From CAMLFJ01 sp040902305 (GTDB lineage: Bacteria; Methylomirabilota; Methylomirabilia; Rokubacteriales; CSP1-6): DNA of 64,000 bases. The notes under the pieces were generated by a model that did no database searches, had not been told where the DNA came from, and saw only the letters and a list, made by a program, of their open reading frames with translations. This document shows, piece after piece, positions 1 through 10,023 of the stretch; the stretch's first letter is position 1, and every line of letters begins with the position of its first letter. Made by a program: the position numbers and the translations under genes. Location: NCBI GenBank assembly GCA_040902305.1, contig JBBDXN010000144.1, positions 1-64,000 of the forward strand. The letters are read 5' to 3'.

Positions 1-1255
1 AGAACTTGTAGCCGCGGCGGTACTCGAACTTGTCGACCGCCTTCATGAGGCCGATATTGCCTTCCTGGATCAGGTCGAGGAACTGCAGCCCCCGGTTGGT
101 GTACTTCTTGGCGATCGAGATGACGAGCCGGAGGTTGGCCTCGACCATCTCCTTCTTGGCCCGGGCCGCCTTGGCCTCGCCCTGCTTGATGATCTTGACG
201 ATGTTCTTCAGCTCCTCGGCCCGGGCGTCGGCCAGCTCCTCGGCCCGCTTGATCTTCTGCTGGGCCACCCACACCAGCCGCTCCTTGATCGAGGGATGCC
301 GGGCCGCCGCCTTCTGGTAGAGGTCGCGGTCGCCGTCGTCGCGGTCGTCGTCGGCCAGCGAGGACAGGAACGCGTCCACCGCGGTGGGGGCGGGGCGCTT
401 GCCGTCCGACCAGAGCGCGATCTCGCGCTCCGCCCGGTGGATCTTCTCGACGAGCTTCTTGAGGTCGTTGCCCCACAGATCGAGGAGGGACTGCTGGAGG
501 TTGAGGCCGCGGAGGATCGAGAGGACCTTGCCCTTCTTGGCTTCGGCCTGCCCTTCGATGCGCTTCCACGCCGGCTCGGTCTTGCCTCGCTTGCGCCCGG
601 CCTTGGCCTTGAGGCGTCGCCACTGATGCGTGAGCCGCTCGCGCTCGCGCAGGAGCCGGTCCACGTTGCCCAGCTCGCGGATCACCGAGCGGCGGAGCGC
701 CGCCTCCTTCTCCTCGGTGGACTCCTCTTCCGGGAAGTCCACCACGTCCTTGATCGGGATGGTGTCCTCCCGCAGCTCGTCGCGGAGGGTCCGGATCTTC
801 TCGACCGCCAGGCTGGTGGAGAGGATCGCGGCGGTCGCCTCGTCCTTGCCTTCCTCGATGCGCTTGGCGAGCGTGATCTCGCCCTCGCGGGTGAGCAGCG
901 CCACCTTGCCCATCTCGCGCAGGTACAAACGGACGGGATCCTCGGTACGGCCGACCGGGCCCGGCGTCAGATCGATGCGCCGCGGCTCCGGCTCCTCGTC
1001 GTCGGGCTCGGGATCCGCGGCCTGGGCCGCCATCTCGGACGGCAGGCGCACCGTCTTGGTCGAGTCCACCAGCTCGATGTCCATCGAGCCGAACAGCAGC
1101 ATGATGTCGTCCAGCTGATCCAGGGTGACGAGATCGGAGGGGAGGGCGTCGTTCACTTCGTCGTAGGTGAGAAAGCCCTTCTGCTTGCCCTTGGCGATGA
1201 GCTTGTCCAGCTCCTCGATCTTCGGCTCTTCCGCGATCCTGGTTTCGTCCGCCAT
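1..1255 (-). CDS. rpoD: RNA polymerase primary sigma factor RpoD (C-terminal part outside window)
   Basis: Primary sigma-70 factor that directs RNA polymerase to housekeeping promoters. About 418 N-terminal residues are visible. They show a region 1.1-like start (EELDKLIAKGKQKGFLTYDE), region 1.2 near residue 106 (DPVRLYLREMGKVALLTREG), a long charged non-conserved segment, and region 2.1/2.2 at the window edge (NIGLMKAVDKFEYRRGYKF). Core-binding region 2.4 to region 4 lies beyond base 1. The ATG at 1255 has an AGGAG about 12 nt upstream and follows the dnaG stop by 24 nt. This is the classic dnaG-rpoD arrangement, so the two are probably co-transcribed. Family identity is secure. Confidence 0.95.
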   Translation of the reverse strand, partial: MADETRIAEEPKIEELDKLIAKGKQKGFLTYDEVNDALPSDLVTLDQLDDIMLLFGSMDIELVDSTKTVRLPSEMAAQAADPEPDDEEPEPRRIDLTPGPVGRTEDPVRLYLREMGKVALLTREGEITLAKRIEEGKDEATAAILSTSLAVEKIRTLRDELREDTIPIKDVVDFPEEESTEEKEAALRRSVIRELGNVDRLLRERERLTHQWRRLKAKAGRKRGKTEPAWKRIEGQAEAKKGKVLSILRGLNLQQSLLDLWGNDLKKLVEKIHRAEREIALWSDGKRPAPTAVDAFLSSLADDDRDDGDRDLYQKAAARHPSIKERLVWVAQQKIKRAEELADARAEELKNIVKIIKQGEAKAARAKKEMVEANLRLVISIAKKYTNRGLQFLDLIQEGNIGLMKAVDKFEYRRGYKF

Positions 1256-1279
1256 GCCTCGCCGTTCTCCTGGTGGGGG

Positions 1280-3214
1280 TTAGGGTGCTTCTGCCTGGCG
1301 CTGGGGGTCCGACGGACGCTGGCTCGGCAGCCCCGGGCGCGCCAGGGCCAACTCCCTGACGGCCTCCGCCTCCCGTTGCAGGTCTCGCTGCAGGCCCCGA
1401 AGCTCACCTTCGAGCGCGGGCAGCGCCGGGTCGCCGGTGGCCTGGGCGTCGATGATGGCCCGCGTCACCAAGTGCACCCGATGTTTACGATGCCGGATAT
1501 GGTACCGCCTCTTTAGCTCCGCCACGTGACTATGTGTATCGCCCCACGCGCGCTCCTCGACCAGCAGGGCGGCCAGCAGCCCCCGCTCGCGATCGCCCGC
1601 CAGCTCGGCCATCAGCGCCTCCGGCGCCGCGCCGGGAGTCCGCCGCAGGGCGGTCAGCACCAGGCGCAGTCCCTGATGGACCAGGTCCTCGTCCGCGAGG
1701 ATCGGGAGAAGCTCGGCCCTGGCCTCGTCGACTTGCAAGAGGAGGGCCACGAGATCCCGCTCGAACGGCGTGGGCGGCGGCCAGGCGTCCGATTCCCCGG
1801 TTCCGCTCCCGGATTCGATGAGCCGCTCGGGCCGCCGGCCCCGGGCCCGGGCGCCCTGGAGCTGCTGCGCCTCGATCCAGAGCTGGGTAGAGTCGACGCC
1901 GAGCCGGCGGGCGGCCTCCCTCGCCAGCGTGGTCGCCTCCTCGGCATTGGCCACCTTGGAGAGGACCAGGGACACGCGGGCATGGGCATTGGCGCGGCCC
2001 CGCGCGGTGGTCAGGTCCTCCTCGGCGAGCGCCTTCTCGAGCACGAACGAGAGCAGGGGGCGCGCCGCGTCGAGCCGCGCGTTGAGCGCGGCGGCGCCCT
2101 CGGCGCGGAGCAGGCTGTCGGGGTCGTGGCCCGGCGGCAGGAGCGCCACCCGGATCGGCAGGTGGCCCGCCTTCTCGAAGCCGCCGGTGCGCGCGACGGA
2201 CCAGCCCAGGTTCTGGAGGTCCATCACGTCGTTCATCATCTCCTCGAGTCGGGTCGAGGCCTTCTGCCCTGCCGCGTCGGCGTCGAAGAGGGCCAACACC
2301 TCGTCGGCGTAGCGGCGCAGCAGGCCGAGCTGGGCGGGCGTGAACGCGGTGCCGAGCGCGGCGACCGTCTCGGCGAAGCCGTGCTGGTGCGCCATCAGGC
2401 AGTCGAGATAGCCCTCGACGATGATGACGCGGCTGCGCTCCCGGATCGCCGACTTGGCCAGGTCGAGGGCATAGAGCATCTGGCCCTTGACGTAGAGCGG
2501 GGTCTCCGGCGAGTTGAGGTACTTCGGCTCCTCGCCCGAGAGCGCCCGGCCGCCGAAGGCGACCACGCGGCCCTGCACGTCGCGGATCGGGAACAGGAGC
2601 CGGCCGCGGAAGCGGTCGTAGAATCCGGGTCCGTTCTGCCGCGCGATCGCGAGCCCCGCCTGGACCAGCGCGTCTTCGCCGACGCCCTGCCGGGCCATGA
2701 CGCCCAGGAGCGTGTTCCAGCCCTCGGGCGCGTAGCCGAGCCCGAAGCGCCGGGCGACCTCGGTATCCACGCCGCGCTGCTCGAGATATGCGGTGGCCTT
2801 CTCGCCGCCGGGCTCCCAGAGCGACCGGGTGTAGAACTCGGCGGCCAGCGCCATCACGCGCCGCAGCGCCTCGAGCTTGCCGTCCACATCGGGGGCCCGC
2901 GCGCCGGGGTCGGGGAGGGCCACGCCCGCGCGATCGGCGAGGGCGCGCACCGCCTCCGGGAAGGCGACGCGGTCCTGGCGCATCAGGAAGCTGAAGGCGT
3001 CGCCGCCCGCCCCGCAGCCGAAGCAGTGATAGATGTTCCGCTTCGGGTTCACGGTGAAGGAGGGGGTCTTCTCGGTGTGGAAGGGGCAGAGGCCCTTCCA
3101 GTTCACGCCGGTCCGCTTGAGCTTCACGAACTGGCCGACGATCTCGACGATGTCCGCGCGCGAGCGGATCTCGTCGAGGAGCTGCTGGGAGAAGCCGCCC
3201 CGAGGGTCCGTCAT
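1280..3214 (-). CDS. dnaG: DNA primase DnaG
   Basis: Synthesises RNA primers at the replication fork with DnaB, which is also in this window. The 644 residues show the N-terminal CHC2 zinc finger (C43, H46, C64, C67 in CPFH...CFGC), the catalytic core and a TOPRIM domain whose acidic glutamate lies in VIIVEGYLDCLMAHQHG. A less conserved C-terminal DnaB-interaction region follows. Length is normal for the family. Its ATG overlaps the mutS2 TGA (ATGA), so translation is probably coupled, and rpoD follows by 24 nt. Confidence 0.97.
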   Translation of the reverse strand: MTDPRGGFSQQLLDEIRSRADIVEIVGQFVKLKRTGVNWKGLCPFHTEKTPSFTVNPKRNIYHCFGCGAGGDAFSFLMRQDRVAFPEAVRALADRAGVALPDPGARAPDVDGKLEALRRVMALAAEFYTRSLWEPGGEKATAYLEQRGVDTEVARRFGLGYAPEGWNTLLGVMARQGVGEDALVQAGLAIARQNGPGFYDRFRGRLLFPIRDVQGRVVAFGGRALSGEEPKYLNSPETPLYVKGQMLYALDLAKSAIRERSRVIIVEGYLDCLMAHQHGFAETVAALGTAFTPAQLGLLRRYADEVLALFDADAAGQKASTRLEEMMNDVMDLQNLGWSVARTGGFEKAGHLPIRVALLPPGHDPDSLLRAEGAAALNARLDAARPLLSFVLEKALAEEDLTTARGRANAHARVSLVLSKVANAEEATTLAREAARRLGVDSTQLWIEAQQLQGARARGRRPERLIESGSGTGESDAWPPPTPFERDLVALLLQVDEARAELLPILADEDLVHQGLRLVLTALRRTPGAAPEALMAELAGDRERGLLAALLVEERAWGDTHSHVAELKRRYHIRHRKHRVHLVTRAIIDAQATGDPALPALEGELRGLQRDLQREAEAVRELALARPGLPSQRPSDPQRQAEAP

Positions 3215-5683
3215 CCTTGCGACAGGGTCGCGACGGTGGCGCCGCCGCCGCCCTCGGAGGCCGCGCCCGGACGATGCTCGGCCACGAGGGGATGGGCGCT
3301 CAGCAATTCCTCGACCGCGCGGCGGAGGGCACCCGTGCCCTTGCCATGGATGATACGGACCGAAGTGAGCCCGGCCAGGAACGCATCGTCGAGGTACTTT
3401 TCTAGCAGATCGCGGGCCTCATCGGTAGTCCGTCCTATGATATTTATCTCCACCGCCACCGCGCTCTTGCCGGGCGTGCTGATTCCGCCTCCGCGCCCCC
3501 CCCTCAAACCACCCCCCCCCNNNNNNNNNNGGGGGGGGGGGGCTATCGTAACCCCCCGTCTCCCCCGTGGGGGTTTGGGCCGGGTGAGGGGGGCCTTGCG
3601 GTGAGGGGCGCTGGACGACGCGCAGCGCCTGCAGCGGCACCTTGACCGTCACCGCGCCCGCCCGCACGGAGGCGGTCGCGTCGTCGATCTGCAGCACGTC
3701 CCCTTTGAGCCCGAGATGCGCGATCTCGACGCGATCCCCCGCCGCGACCGGGCCGGAGGCGGCCACCTCGGGCGCGGCCGCGCCCGCAGTCTGCTCCACC
3801 TTCTGCGCGGTTTCCACCAGACGCTTGCGCGCGCGCTCCAGCTCCGGCCGGCTCTTCTCCGCGCGATTGAGCCGGTCCCACTCCTCGTTGACGTGCCGCC
3901 GCACCTCGGAGACGAGGCGCTGCGCCTCGGCCCGGGCCCGGGCGACGGTCTCGCGCGCGCTGGCCCGGGCCGCCTGGAGCTCTTCCTGGGCCCGGGCCAG
4001 CAGCCCCGCGCTCTCCGCCTCGCGTCGCGCGAGCTGCGCGGAGCGCTCCGCGTCCCGGCGATCGCGGTCGTCGAGGCGGGCCAGCAGCTCCTGGAGCTGC
4101 CGCTGCTGGGTGGAGCGGTGCGCGTGTGCCCGCTCGATCAGCGGGGCGGGCAGCCCCAGGCGGGCGCCGATCGACAGGGCGTAGCTCTGGCCGGGTCGGT
4201 CGTAGATCAACCGGAAGGTCGGCGCGAGGCGCTCGGGATCGAACTCGACGGAGGCGTTGCGCGCCCTCGGATGCGTGGACGCGAAGCCCTTGAGGGGCTC
4301 GAGGTGCGTGGACGCGGCGACCACCGCGCCGCGCTCGGCCAGCGTCTCGAGCACGGCCTGGGCCAGCGCGGCGCCGTCGTCGGGATCGGTGCCCGCGCCC
4401 AGCTCGTCGAGGAGCACGAGCGACCGGGCGTCCACCCGCTCGAGCACGTCCCGGAGCTGCTTGACGAAGGCGGAGAACGTGGAGAGGTTCTCGGCCACGC
4501 TCTGCTCGTCGCCCACGATCGCGAAGCACTGGGAGAACACGGGAAGCCGGGCCCCATCGCGCGCGGGCACGTGGCAGCCCGACTGCGCCATCAGCGCGAG
4601 CAGGCCGAGGGTCTTGAGCGCCACCGTCTTGCCGCCCGCGTTGGGGCCGGTGATGACCAGCAGCGGCCGCTCGGCGTGAATCTCGATGTCCATCGCGATG
4701 ACCGGGCTCGCGTCGGGATTGTTCCATCTCTGGGCGAGGAGGAGGGGGTTGAGGGCGCCGGGCAGCACCACGTCGCGCTCTTCCGTGATCGCGGGCTCGA
4801 CGGCCTCCATGCGCTCGGCGAGGGCGCCGCGGGCGAAGATGAAGTCGAGGTCGCCGATGCCGGCCACGAGGGCGTCGAGCTCGGGCAGCGCGGCCCGCAC
4901 CGCGTCGGTGAGCGCGGCCAGGATGCGGACGATCTCGGTTTCTTCCTCGCGCGCGGCCTGGACCAGGTCGTTGTTGGCGTCCACGAGCGCCTCCGGCTCC
5001 ACGAAGAGCGTGGCGCCGCTCTGCGAGCGGTCGTGCACGATGCCGCGGAGGCGGCCCTTGGCCTCGGCGCGGATCGGCAGCACGTAGCGGCCGTGGCGGA
5101 CGGTGACGTACCGCTCCTGGAACGTGGTGTCGGCGCCGGGGCCGGCGAAGTACGCCTCGAGCCGCTTGACGATGTCGCGCCGCAGGTCACGGATGCGCTG
5201 GCGCATCCGGCGCAGCCCCGGCGCCGCCTCGTCGCGCACCTGGCCGTCGGCGTCGAGCGAGCGCCGTAGCAGCTCGGCCAGCTCGGTCGGCCGGGGAAAG
5301 CCCGCGAGCGCCTCGGCGAGGTCCGGGGCCACCGGCTGGATGGCGCGCCCGTAGGCCTGCAGGCGCCCCGCCGCCTCGAGCAGCGGGATCAGCGCGGCCA
5401 GGTCCGCGGCCTCGGCCACCGAGCCGGGCACCCGCGCCGTCTCGAGCGTGGGGCGCACGTCCGGGATGCCGTCCCACGGCGGGGCGCCCGTCTGTCCGAT
5501 CGCGGCCCGGGCCTGGCCGGTCTCCCCGAGCGCGCGACGGATCGCGGAGGGATCCGTGAAGGGCAACGTCGCCGCGGCCAGCTCGCGGCCCAGGGGCGTG
5601 CGCGCTTCGCGGGCGAGGAGGTCGAGCACCTGCGGCCACTCGAGACCGCCGCTGCCCACCGAGAGCCTGAACGCGCCGGCCAT
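3211..5683 (-). CDS. mutS2: Endonuclease MutS2, interrupted by assembly gap in the pre-Smr linker
   Basis: MutS2 acts on recombination intermediates and on collided ribosomes, according to the system studied. The ATG at 5683 opens MAGAFRLSVGSGGLEWPQVL. The MutS core and ATPase follow, with Walker A GPNAGGKT and Walker B LVLLDELGAGTDP, then a coiled coil rich in Arg/Ala/Glu. The reading frame reaches the N gap at 3521-3530, flanked by poly-C/poly-G. On the far side, in another frame, lies the Smr domain (EINIIGRTTDEARDLLEKYL, IIHGKGTGALR) ending at the TGA at 3211. About 714 plus 95 residues give the usual MutS2 length of about 800. I therefore read this as one intact gene with a mis-sized gap rather than a pseudogene. 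It overlaps dnaG by ATGA. Confidence 0.88.
3487..3600. repeat. Assembly gap within a G/C-homopolymer palindromic repeat
   Basis: Ten Ns at 3521-3530 sit between a C-run and a run of 12 G. The adjacent bases, read on the minus strand, go CCCTCACCCGGCCC, then CCCCCACGGGGG, then GGGGGG. This resembles the CCCTCACCCTGCCC...CCCCGGAGGGG repeat at 31487-31520. The gap therefore probably marks a hairpin-forming dispersed repeat that stopped assembly. It falls in the poorly conserved MutS2 linker. Confidence 0.6.
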
Positions 5684-5693
5684 GCGGGGCGCC

Positions 5694-6236
5694 TCAGCGG
5701 CCCTCCACGAGGGCGAGCGTCTCCTCGGCCGCATCGTCGCAGGCGGCCTGGATCGCGTCGTGCTCCTCGGGGAAGAAGGGCGAGAGCACGTGGTCGGAGA
5801 CCCGGTCGCGGTCCTCGCCGGGCCGGCCGGGACGGCCGACCCCGATCTTGACGCGGCGGAGGGCATCGGTGCCGAAGGCCTCGATCAGCGAGCGCACGCC
5901 GTTGTGACCGCCCGCGCTGCCCTTGAGACGGACCCGCACCTTGCCGAGCGGGAGATCGATGTCGTCGAAGACGATGACGAGATCGGCGGGGCCGAGGCCG
6001 AGCTTCCGGGCCAGGCGCGCCACCGGTGGCCCGGTGACATTCATGAAGCTGCCCGGCTTGACGAGATACAGCGGCTCGCCGTGCCAGCGGCCGGGCGCGC
6101 CGGCGTGGCCGCCCGCGCGCTCGAAGCGCGCATGAATGCGGTGGGCGAGCGCGTCGACGACGCGCTGGCCCACGTTGTGGCGGGTATTGCGGTATTCCGG
6201 GCCCGGATTCCCCAGGCCGACGATGGCCTGGGCCAC
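5694..6236 (-). CDS. pth: Peptidyl-tRNA hydrolase
   Basis: Recycles tRNA from peptidyl-tRNAs released during abortive translation. The 180 residues carry the Pth signature positions: GLGNPG at the start, the catalytic His in TRHNVG, Asn in FMNVTG, Asp in FDDIDLP, and GGHNGVRS. Length is slightly under the usual 185-200. The start is a GTG at 6236 directly abutting the rplY TAG with no spacing, so the two are translationally coupled. The rplY-pth pair is common across bacteria. Confidence 0.96.
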   Translation of the reverse strand: MAQAIVGLGNPGPEYRNTRHNVGQRVVDALAHRIHARFERAGGHAGAPGRWHGEPLYLVKPGSFMNVTGPPVARLARKLGLGPADLVIVFDDIDLPLGKVRVRLKGSAGGHNGVRSLIEAFGTDALRRVKIGVGRPGRPGEDRDRVSDHVLSPFFPEEHDAIQAACDDAAEETLALVEGR

Positions 6237-6938
6237 CTACTTCTTCTTCTCGCCGCCCTTGTCCTTGTCCTTGCCGTCGCCCTCGGCCGCTTCCTCCTTG
6301 GGTTTGCGCTCGGTGAGCACCTCGGGCTCGGCCGCCGCGGCTTCCGTCGTCACGGTGGGTGTCGCCACGACTTCCTCGGCCGCCGGCGGGGCGACCGTCA
6401 CGACCGCCTGGTTGGGGTCGTTCAGCACGCGCACGCCCTCGGGCACCTTCAGGTCCTTGACGGTGAGCACGTCGTGGATCGCCAGGTTCGTGATGTCCGC
6501 TTCGAGGTACTCCGGGATATTCCCGGGCAAACAGGAGACCCGCACCTCGCGGAGCACCATCTCGAGGATTCCCTGGGTGTCCTTCACGCCGATCGACTCG
6601 CCCACGTGGTGCACCGCCACGCTGACCTGGATGGCGCGATCCATCGCCACTTCCTGCAGGTCCACGTGGATCAGATCCTCCGAGACCGGATCGAACTGCA
6701 TGTCCCGGATGATGGCCATCTTGGCGTCCGTGGTCCCCTCGAAGGTCACGCGGAACAGCTGGGTGCTGCCCTCGTGGCCGTGGATGAGGCGGAGGACGTC
6801 CTTGGGGGCCACCGCCACGTTCACCGGGCTCGCCCCGCCGTAGAAGGTGGCCGGAACCTGACCGGCGCGGCGCAGCCGCCTGGCGGGCCCCTTGCCGATG
6901 CCGTCGCGCTTCCGGATCGTCAACTCACGCATGTCCAT
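6237..6938 (-). CDS. rplY: 50S ribosomal protein L25/Ctc, long form
   Basis: Binds 5S rRNA in the large subunit. The protein has 233 residues: an N-terminal L25 beta-barrel (about 1-90) plus a CTC/TL5-type C-terminal domain, and a tail made almost only of Glu, Lys, Ala and Asp after residue 190 (ending GKDKDKGGEKKK). The ATG at 6938 has AGGAG seven bases upstream. A second Met (MRELT) lies two codons in. It precedes pth and follows prs, separated from prs by a tandem repeat. Confidence 0.95.
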   Translation of the reverse strand: MDMRELTIRKRDGIGKGPARRLRRAGQVPATFYGGASPVNVAVAPKDVLRLIHGHEGSTQLFRVTFEGTTDAKMAIIRDMQFDPVSEDLIHVDLQEVAMDRAIQVSVAVHHVGESIGVKDTQGILEMVLREVRVSCLPGNIPEYLEADITNLAIHDVLTVKDLKVPEGVRVLNDPNQAVVTVAPPAAEEVVATPTVTTEAAAAEPEVLTERKPKEEAAEGDGKDKDKGGEKKK

Positions 6939-6951
6939 GACTCATCTCCTT

Positions 6952-7090
6952 TGTATTCGCTCGCCTTGCCTTGCGGCTGCAGCTTCGCCAAACTCGAATG
7001 TATTCGCTCGCCTCGCCTTGCGGCTGCAGCTCGCCAAACTCGAATGTATTCGCTCGCCTCGCCTTGCGGCTGCAGCTCGCCAAACTCGAA
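6952..7090. repeat. Three tandem copies of a 46-bp repeat between prs and rplY
   Basis: Units at 6952-6998 (47 bp), 6999-7044 (46 bp) and 7045-7090 (46 bp) each run from TGTATTCGCTCGCC to CGCCAAACTCGAA. The last two are identical, and the first differs by a substitution and an inserted T. Each unit contains GCGGCTGCAG. There are no unique spacers, so this is not a CRISPR. It occupies nearly the whole prs-rplY intergenic region on the transcribed strand. A related string, CGCTCGCCTCGCCTTCGG, occurs inside mrfB at about 26880. Confidence 0.9.
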
Positions 7091-7102
7091 CTTTGCCTGC
7101 CC

Positions 7103-8041
<939 letters not shown>

Positions 8042-8061
8042 GCCGTCTCCTGTCGCGAGGG

Positions 8062-8135
8062 TGGCTGGGGCGGGAGGGATCGAACCTCCATCTCGGGCTT
8101 CAAAGACCCGGGTCCTGCCATTGGACGACGCCCCA
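8062..8135 (-). tRNA. tRNA-Gln (anticodon TTG)
   Basis: The 74-nt complement folds as a full cloverleaf. The acceptor stem TGGGGCG pairs with CGCCCCA, followed by an encoded GCCA end. The anticodon stem CGGGT/GCCCG encloses the loop CTTTGAA, giving anticodon TTG, and the T-arm is GGAGG-TTCGATC-CCTCC. It lies between ispE and prs in the same direction. Confidence 0.95.
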
Positions 8136-8191
8136 GTGACTCCCCCTCATCTGCGGACGACCCTTTAGTTCTTTCAGGCTGGTTACTGCCT

Positions 8192-8250
8192 TTAGGCTCT
8201 TTAGCTGCGGGGGCCCAGAGATGGCCCCCGCACTCCCCCAGTTGGCGGAC
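8192..8250 (-). repeat. Dispersed hairpin repeat, copy A
   Basis: About 60 bp matching the copies at 46148-46208 and 52789-52848. The core on this strand is GGGGGAGTGCGGGGGCC, then a 6-nt loop ATCTCT, then GGGCCCCCGCA, forming a 10-bp GC stem. The flanks GTCCGCC (5') and AAAGAGCCTAAA (3') are also conserved. It lies between ispE and tRNA-Gln, in ispE orientation. There is no T-run after the stem. Confidence 0.85.
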
Positions 8251-8306
8251 AATCGTTTGTCTCGTCAGTCTCGTCGGTCTCATCAGTCTCATCTGTTTCG
8301 TTGGGC

Positions 8307-9173
8307 TCAGCGGGTCAGGCGGATTGTTGGGCCCGAGTTCGTTCTGACCGCCCAGCACGCCCAGCCGGCGCGGCTCACCCGCGTCCGGATCTGTCTCGCG
8401 TGGTCCACGGACCGCGCCATTCCGAACACCGTCGGGCCGCTGCCCGACATGATCGCTCCGAGGGCGCCCGCTGCCAAGAGCGCCGCTTTCATGCGGGCGA
8501 TCACCGGCAGCACCGGCTCGACCACGCTCTCCAGGTTATTCGTCAGCGCCGCCGCCACTTTGTTCACGTTCCGCGTCCTCAGCGCCTCGATCACGCGCTC
8601 CGTGCCGCGGGGCTCCGCCCGCCAGCCCGCCGGCACCCGACCGTAGACCTCACGCGTGGACAGGGGGACCCGCGGGTTCACCAGCACCAGAGCATACCCG
8701 CCCCCGCCCGGCAGCGCGGCCAGCCGCTCACCGCGCCCGGTGGCCACCGCCCGCCCGGTTCCGAGAAAAAACGGCACGTCCATGCCCAGCTCCACCGCCA
8801 GCTCCTGCAGCCGCGCCTTCGGCCACCCGAGCCCCCACAGCCGGTGGAGGCCCCAGAGCGTCGCGGCCGCGTCGCTCGAGCCGCCGCCCAGCCCGGCCGC
8901 CACCGGGATGCGCTTGGTGAGCCGGATCCGGGCCCCGGCCTCGATGCCGGCCGCCTTCTGGAGCAGACGGGCGGCGCGCATCACCAGATTGCCATCGTCG
9001 GTGGGCAAGTCGGGATCGTCCGTCTGCAGCGAGAGGGTATCGGCCGCTTCCAGCTTCAGGCGATCACAGAGGTCCACCGCCTGCAGCACCGTTGCGATCT
9101 CGTGATACCCGTCTCCCCGCTTGCCTAGCACCTCGAGGGCCAGGTTCACTTTGGCGGAGGCGCGAAGCACCAT
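8307..9173 (-). CDS. ispE: 4-diphosphocytidyl-2-C-methyl-D-erythritol kinase
   Basis: GHMP-family kinase that phosphorylates CDP-methylerythritol in the MEP isoprenoid pathway. It is 288 residues from the ATG at 9173 (MVLRASAKVNLALEV). The frame stays open to 9221, but the family N-terminal consensus begins here. The ATP-binding PVAAGLGGGSSDAA motif is near residue 90, and a C-terminal GAIMSGSGPTVFG loop is present. The final 25 or so residues are poorly conserved. The hairpin repeat and tRNA-Gln follow. Confidence 0.94.
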   Translation of the reverse strand: MVLRASAKVNLALEVLGKRGDGYHEIATVLQAVDLCDRLKLEAADTLSLQTDDPDLPTDDGNLVMRAARLLQKAAGIEAGARIRLTKRIPVAAGLGGGSSDAAATLWGLHRLWGLGWPKARLQELAVELGMDVPFFLGTGRAVATGRGERLAALPGGGGYALVLVNPRVPLSTREVYGRVPAGWRAEPRGTERVIEALRTRNVNKVAAALTNNLESVVEPVLPVIARMKAALLAAGALGAIMSGSGPTVFGMARSVDHARQIRTRVSRAGWACWAVRTNSGPTIRLTR

Positions 9174-9237
9174 CTGCCGGGTACCCCGTGACCGCTTCGA
9201 CAAGGCAGTGAAGACTATCATGCGTCGCGCGGGAGTG

Positions 9238-10023
9238 TCAACGGAAGTCTTGAATTCTAACGTGTTCCGGGACAGTCAGCTTCAACAACGCGGGGTCGAG
9301 CCCGGTGTTCATCCGGGGGTTGCGGTAGGTGACCGTGACCCGCAGCGCGCCATCCGGAGTTTCCAGCGTGAGCCCGGCCGGTGGGGCATCCGGTGGGGTC
9401 GGGGTGAACGTCACCCGCGCGGGGTTCTTGCCGGTCCACTCGACCTGTCGCGCCTGCCCGCTGTCGGGATCGAACCAGATGCGCTGCTCGACGTCGCGCC
9501 CGGTGAGCCGGAGCGAGGGGCCAAGCCCGTCGGGCGCCACCAGCTCCACCCCGGTCGGCTCCGGCACCGGCCGGGCACGGGCCGCGAGCAGCGCGACGAG
9601 ATCCTCGCCGCCCAGCGCCAGCCCGAGCCAGCGGCGGTTGGCCTCGGGGGATGCGGGTGCGATGTACGCCCGGTTGTCGAGGACCTCCCAGAGCGTGACG
9701 CCGGTCGGCTCGCCCGCCACGATCAGCACCGGTGTGCCGAAGGGCGAGAGGGCCTCGAAGCGGAGCGAGGCGGGCTCGCCGAGGAGGAGCATGACGCCGG
9801 AGAGGCGCTGGGCCCGGCCGCTGCGGCGGACGGTGATGTCGGCGAGGGATCGGAGATCGATCAGGGAGCGCCGATGCTGCTCGATCCGGGCGAGGGCGGC
9901 GCGCGCGTCCTCCGCGATGGGCGCGGGGGCCGGGGGGACGGTGGCGCAGGCGGAAAGGGCGGTGGCCAGCAGCACCGCGCCGGCCAGGCGGATGCTACTT
10001 CTGCTCGGCCTTGGGCGGCGCAC
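9238..10023 (-). CDS. LolB/DUF4292-like outer-membrane lipoprotein
   Basis: The 261 residues start with a lipoprotein signal (basic RRPRPSRSS, hydrophobic AGAVLLATALS, lipobox LSAC with Cys26). A domain of beta-strand character follows (VMLLLGEPASLRFEALSPFGTPVLIVAG), resembling LolB/DUF4292 proteins that bind lipid or partner with TPR lipoproteins. The start is GTG and overlaps the end of the upstream TPR gene by 29 bp. The TPR-lipoprotein/LolB-like/ispE order suggests envelope lipoprotein trafficking. Exact function is inferred. Confidence 0.7.
   Translation of the reverse strand: MRRPRPSRSSIRLAGAVLLATALSACATVPPAPAPIAEDARAALARIEQHRRSLIDLRSLADITVRRSGRAQRLSGVMLLLGEPASLRFEALSPFGTPVLIVAGEPTGVTLWEVLDNRAYIAPASPEANRRWLGLALGGEDLVALLAARARPVPEPTGVELVAPDGLGPSLRLTGRDVEQRIWFDPDSGQARQVEWTGKNPARVTFTPTPPDAPPAGLTLETPDGALRVTVTYRNPRMNTGLDPALLKLTVPEHVRIQDFR

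Noticed and set aside
1526..3604. Very long open frame on the plus strand opposite dnaG and mutS2
   Set aside because: GC-rich shadow of dnaG; no recognisable domain, and the opposite strand carries all the primase motifs.
6952..7090. CRISPR-like direct repeats
   Set aside because: Units are contiguous with no unique spacers and no cas genes nearby.
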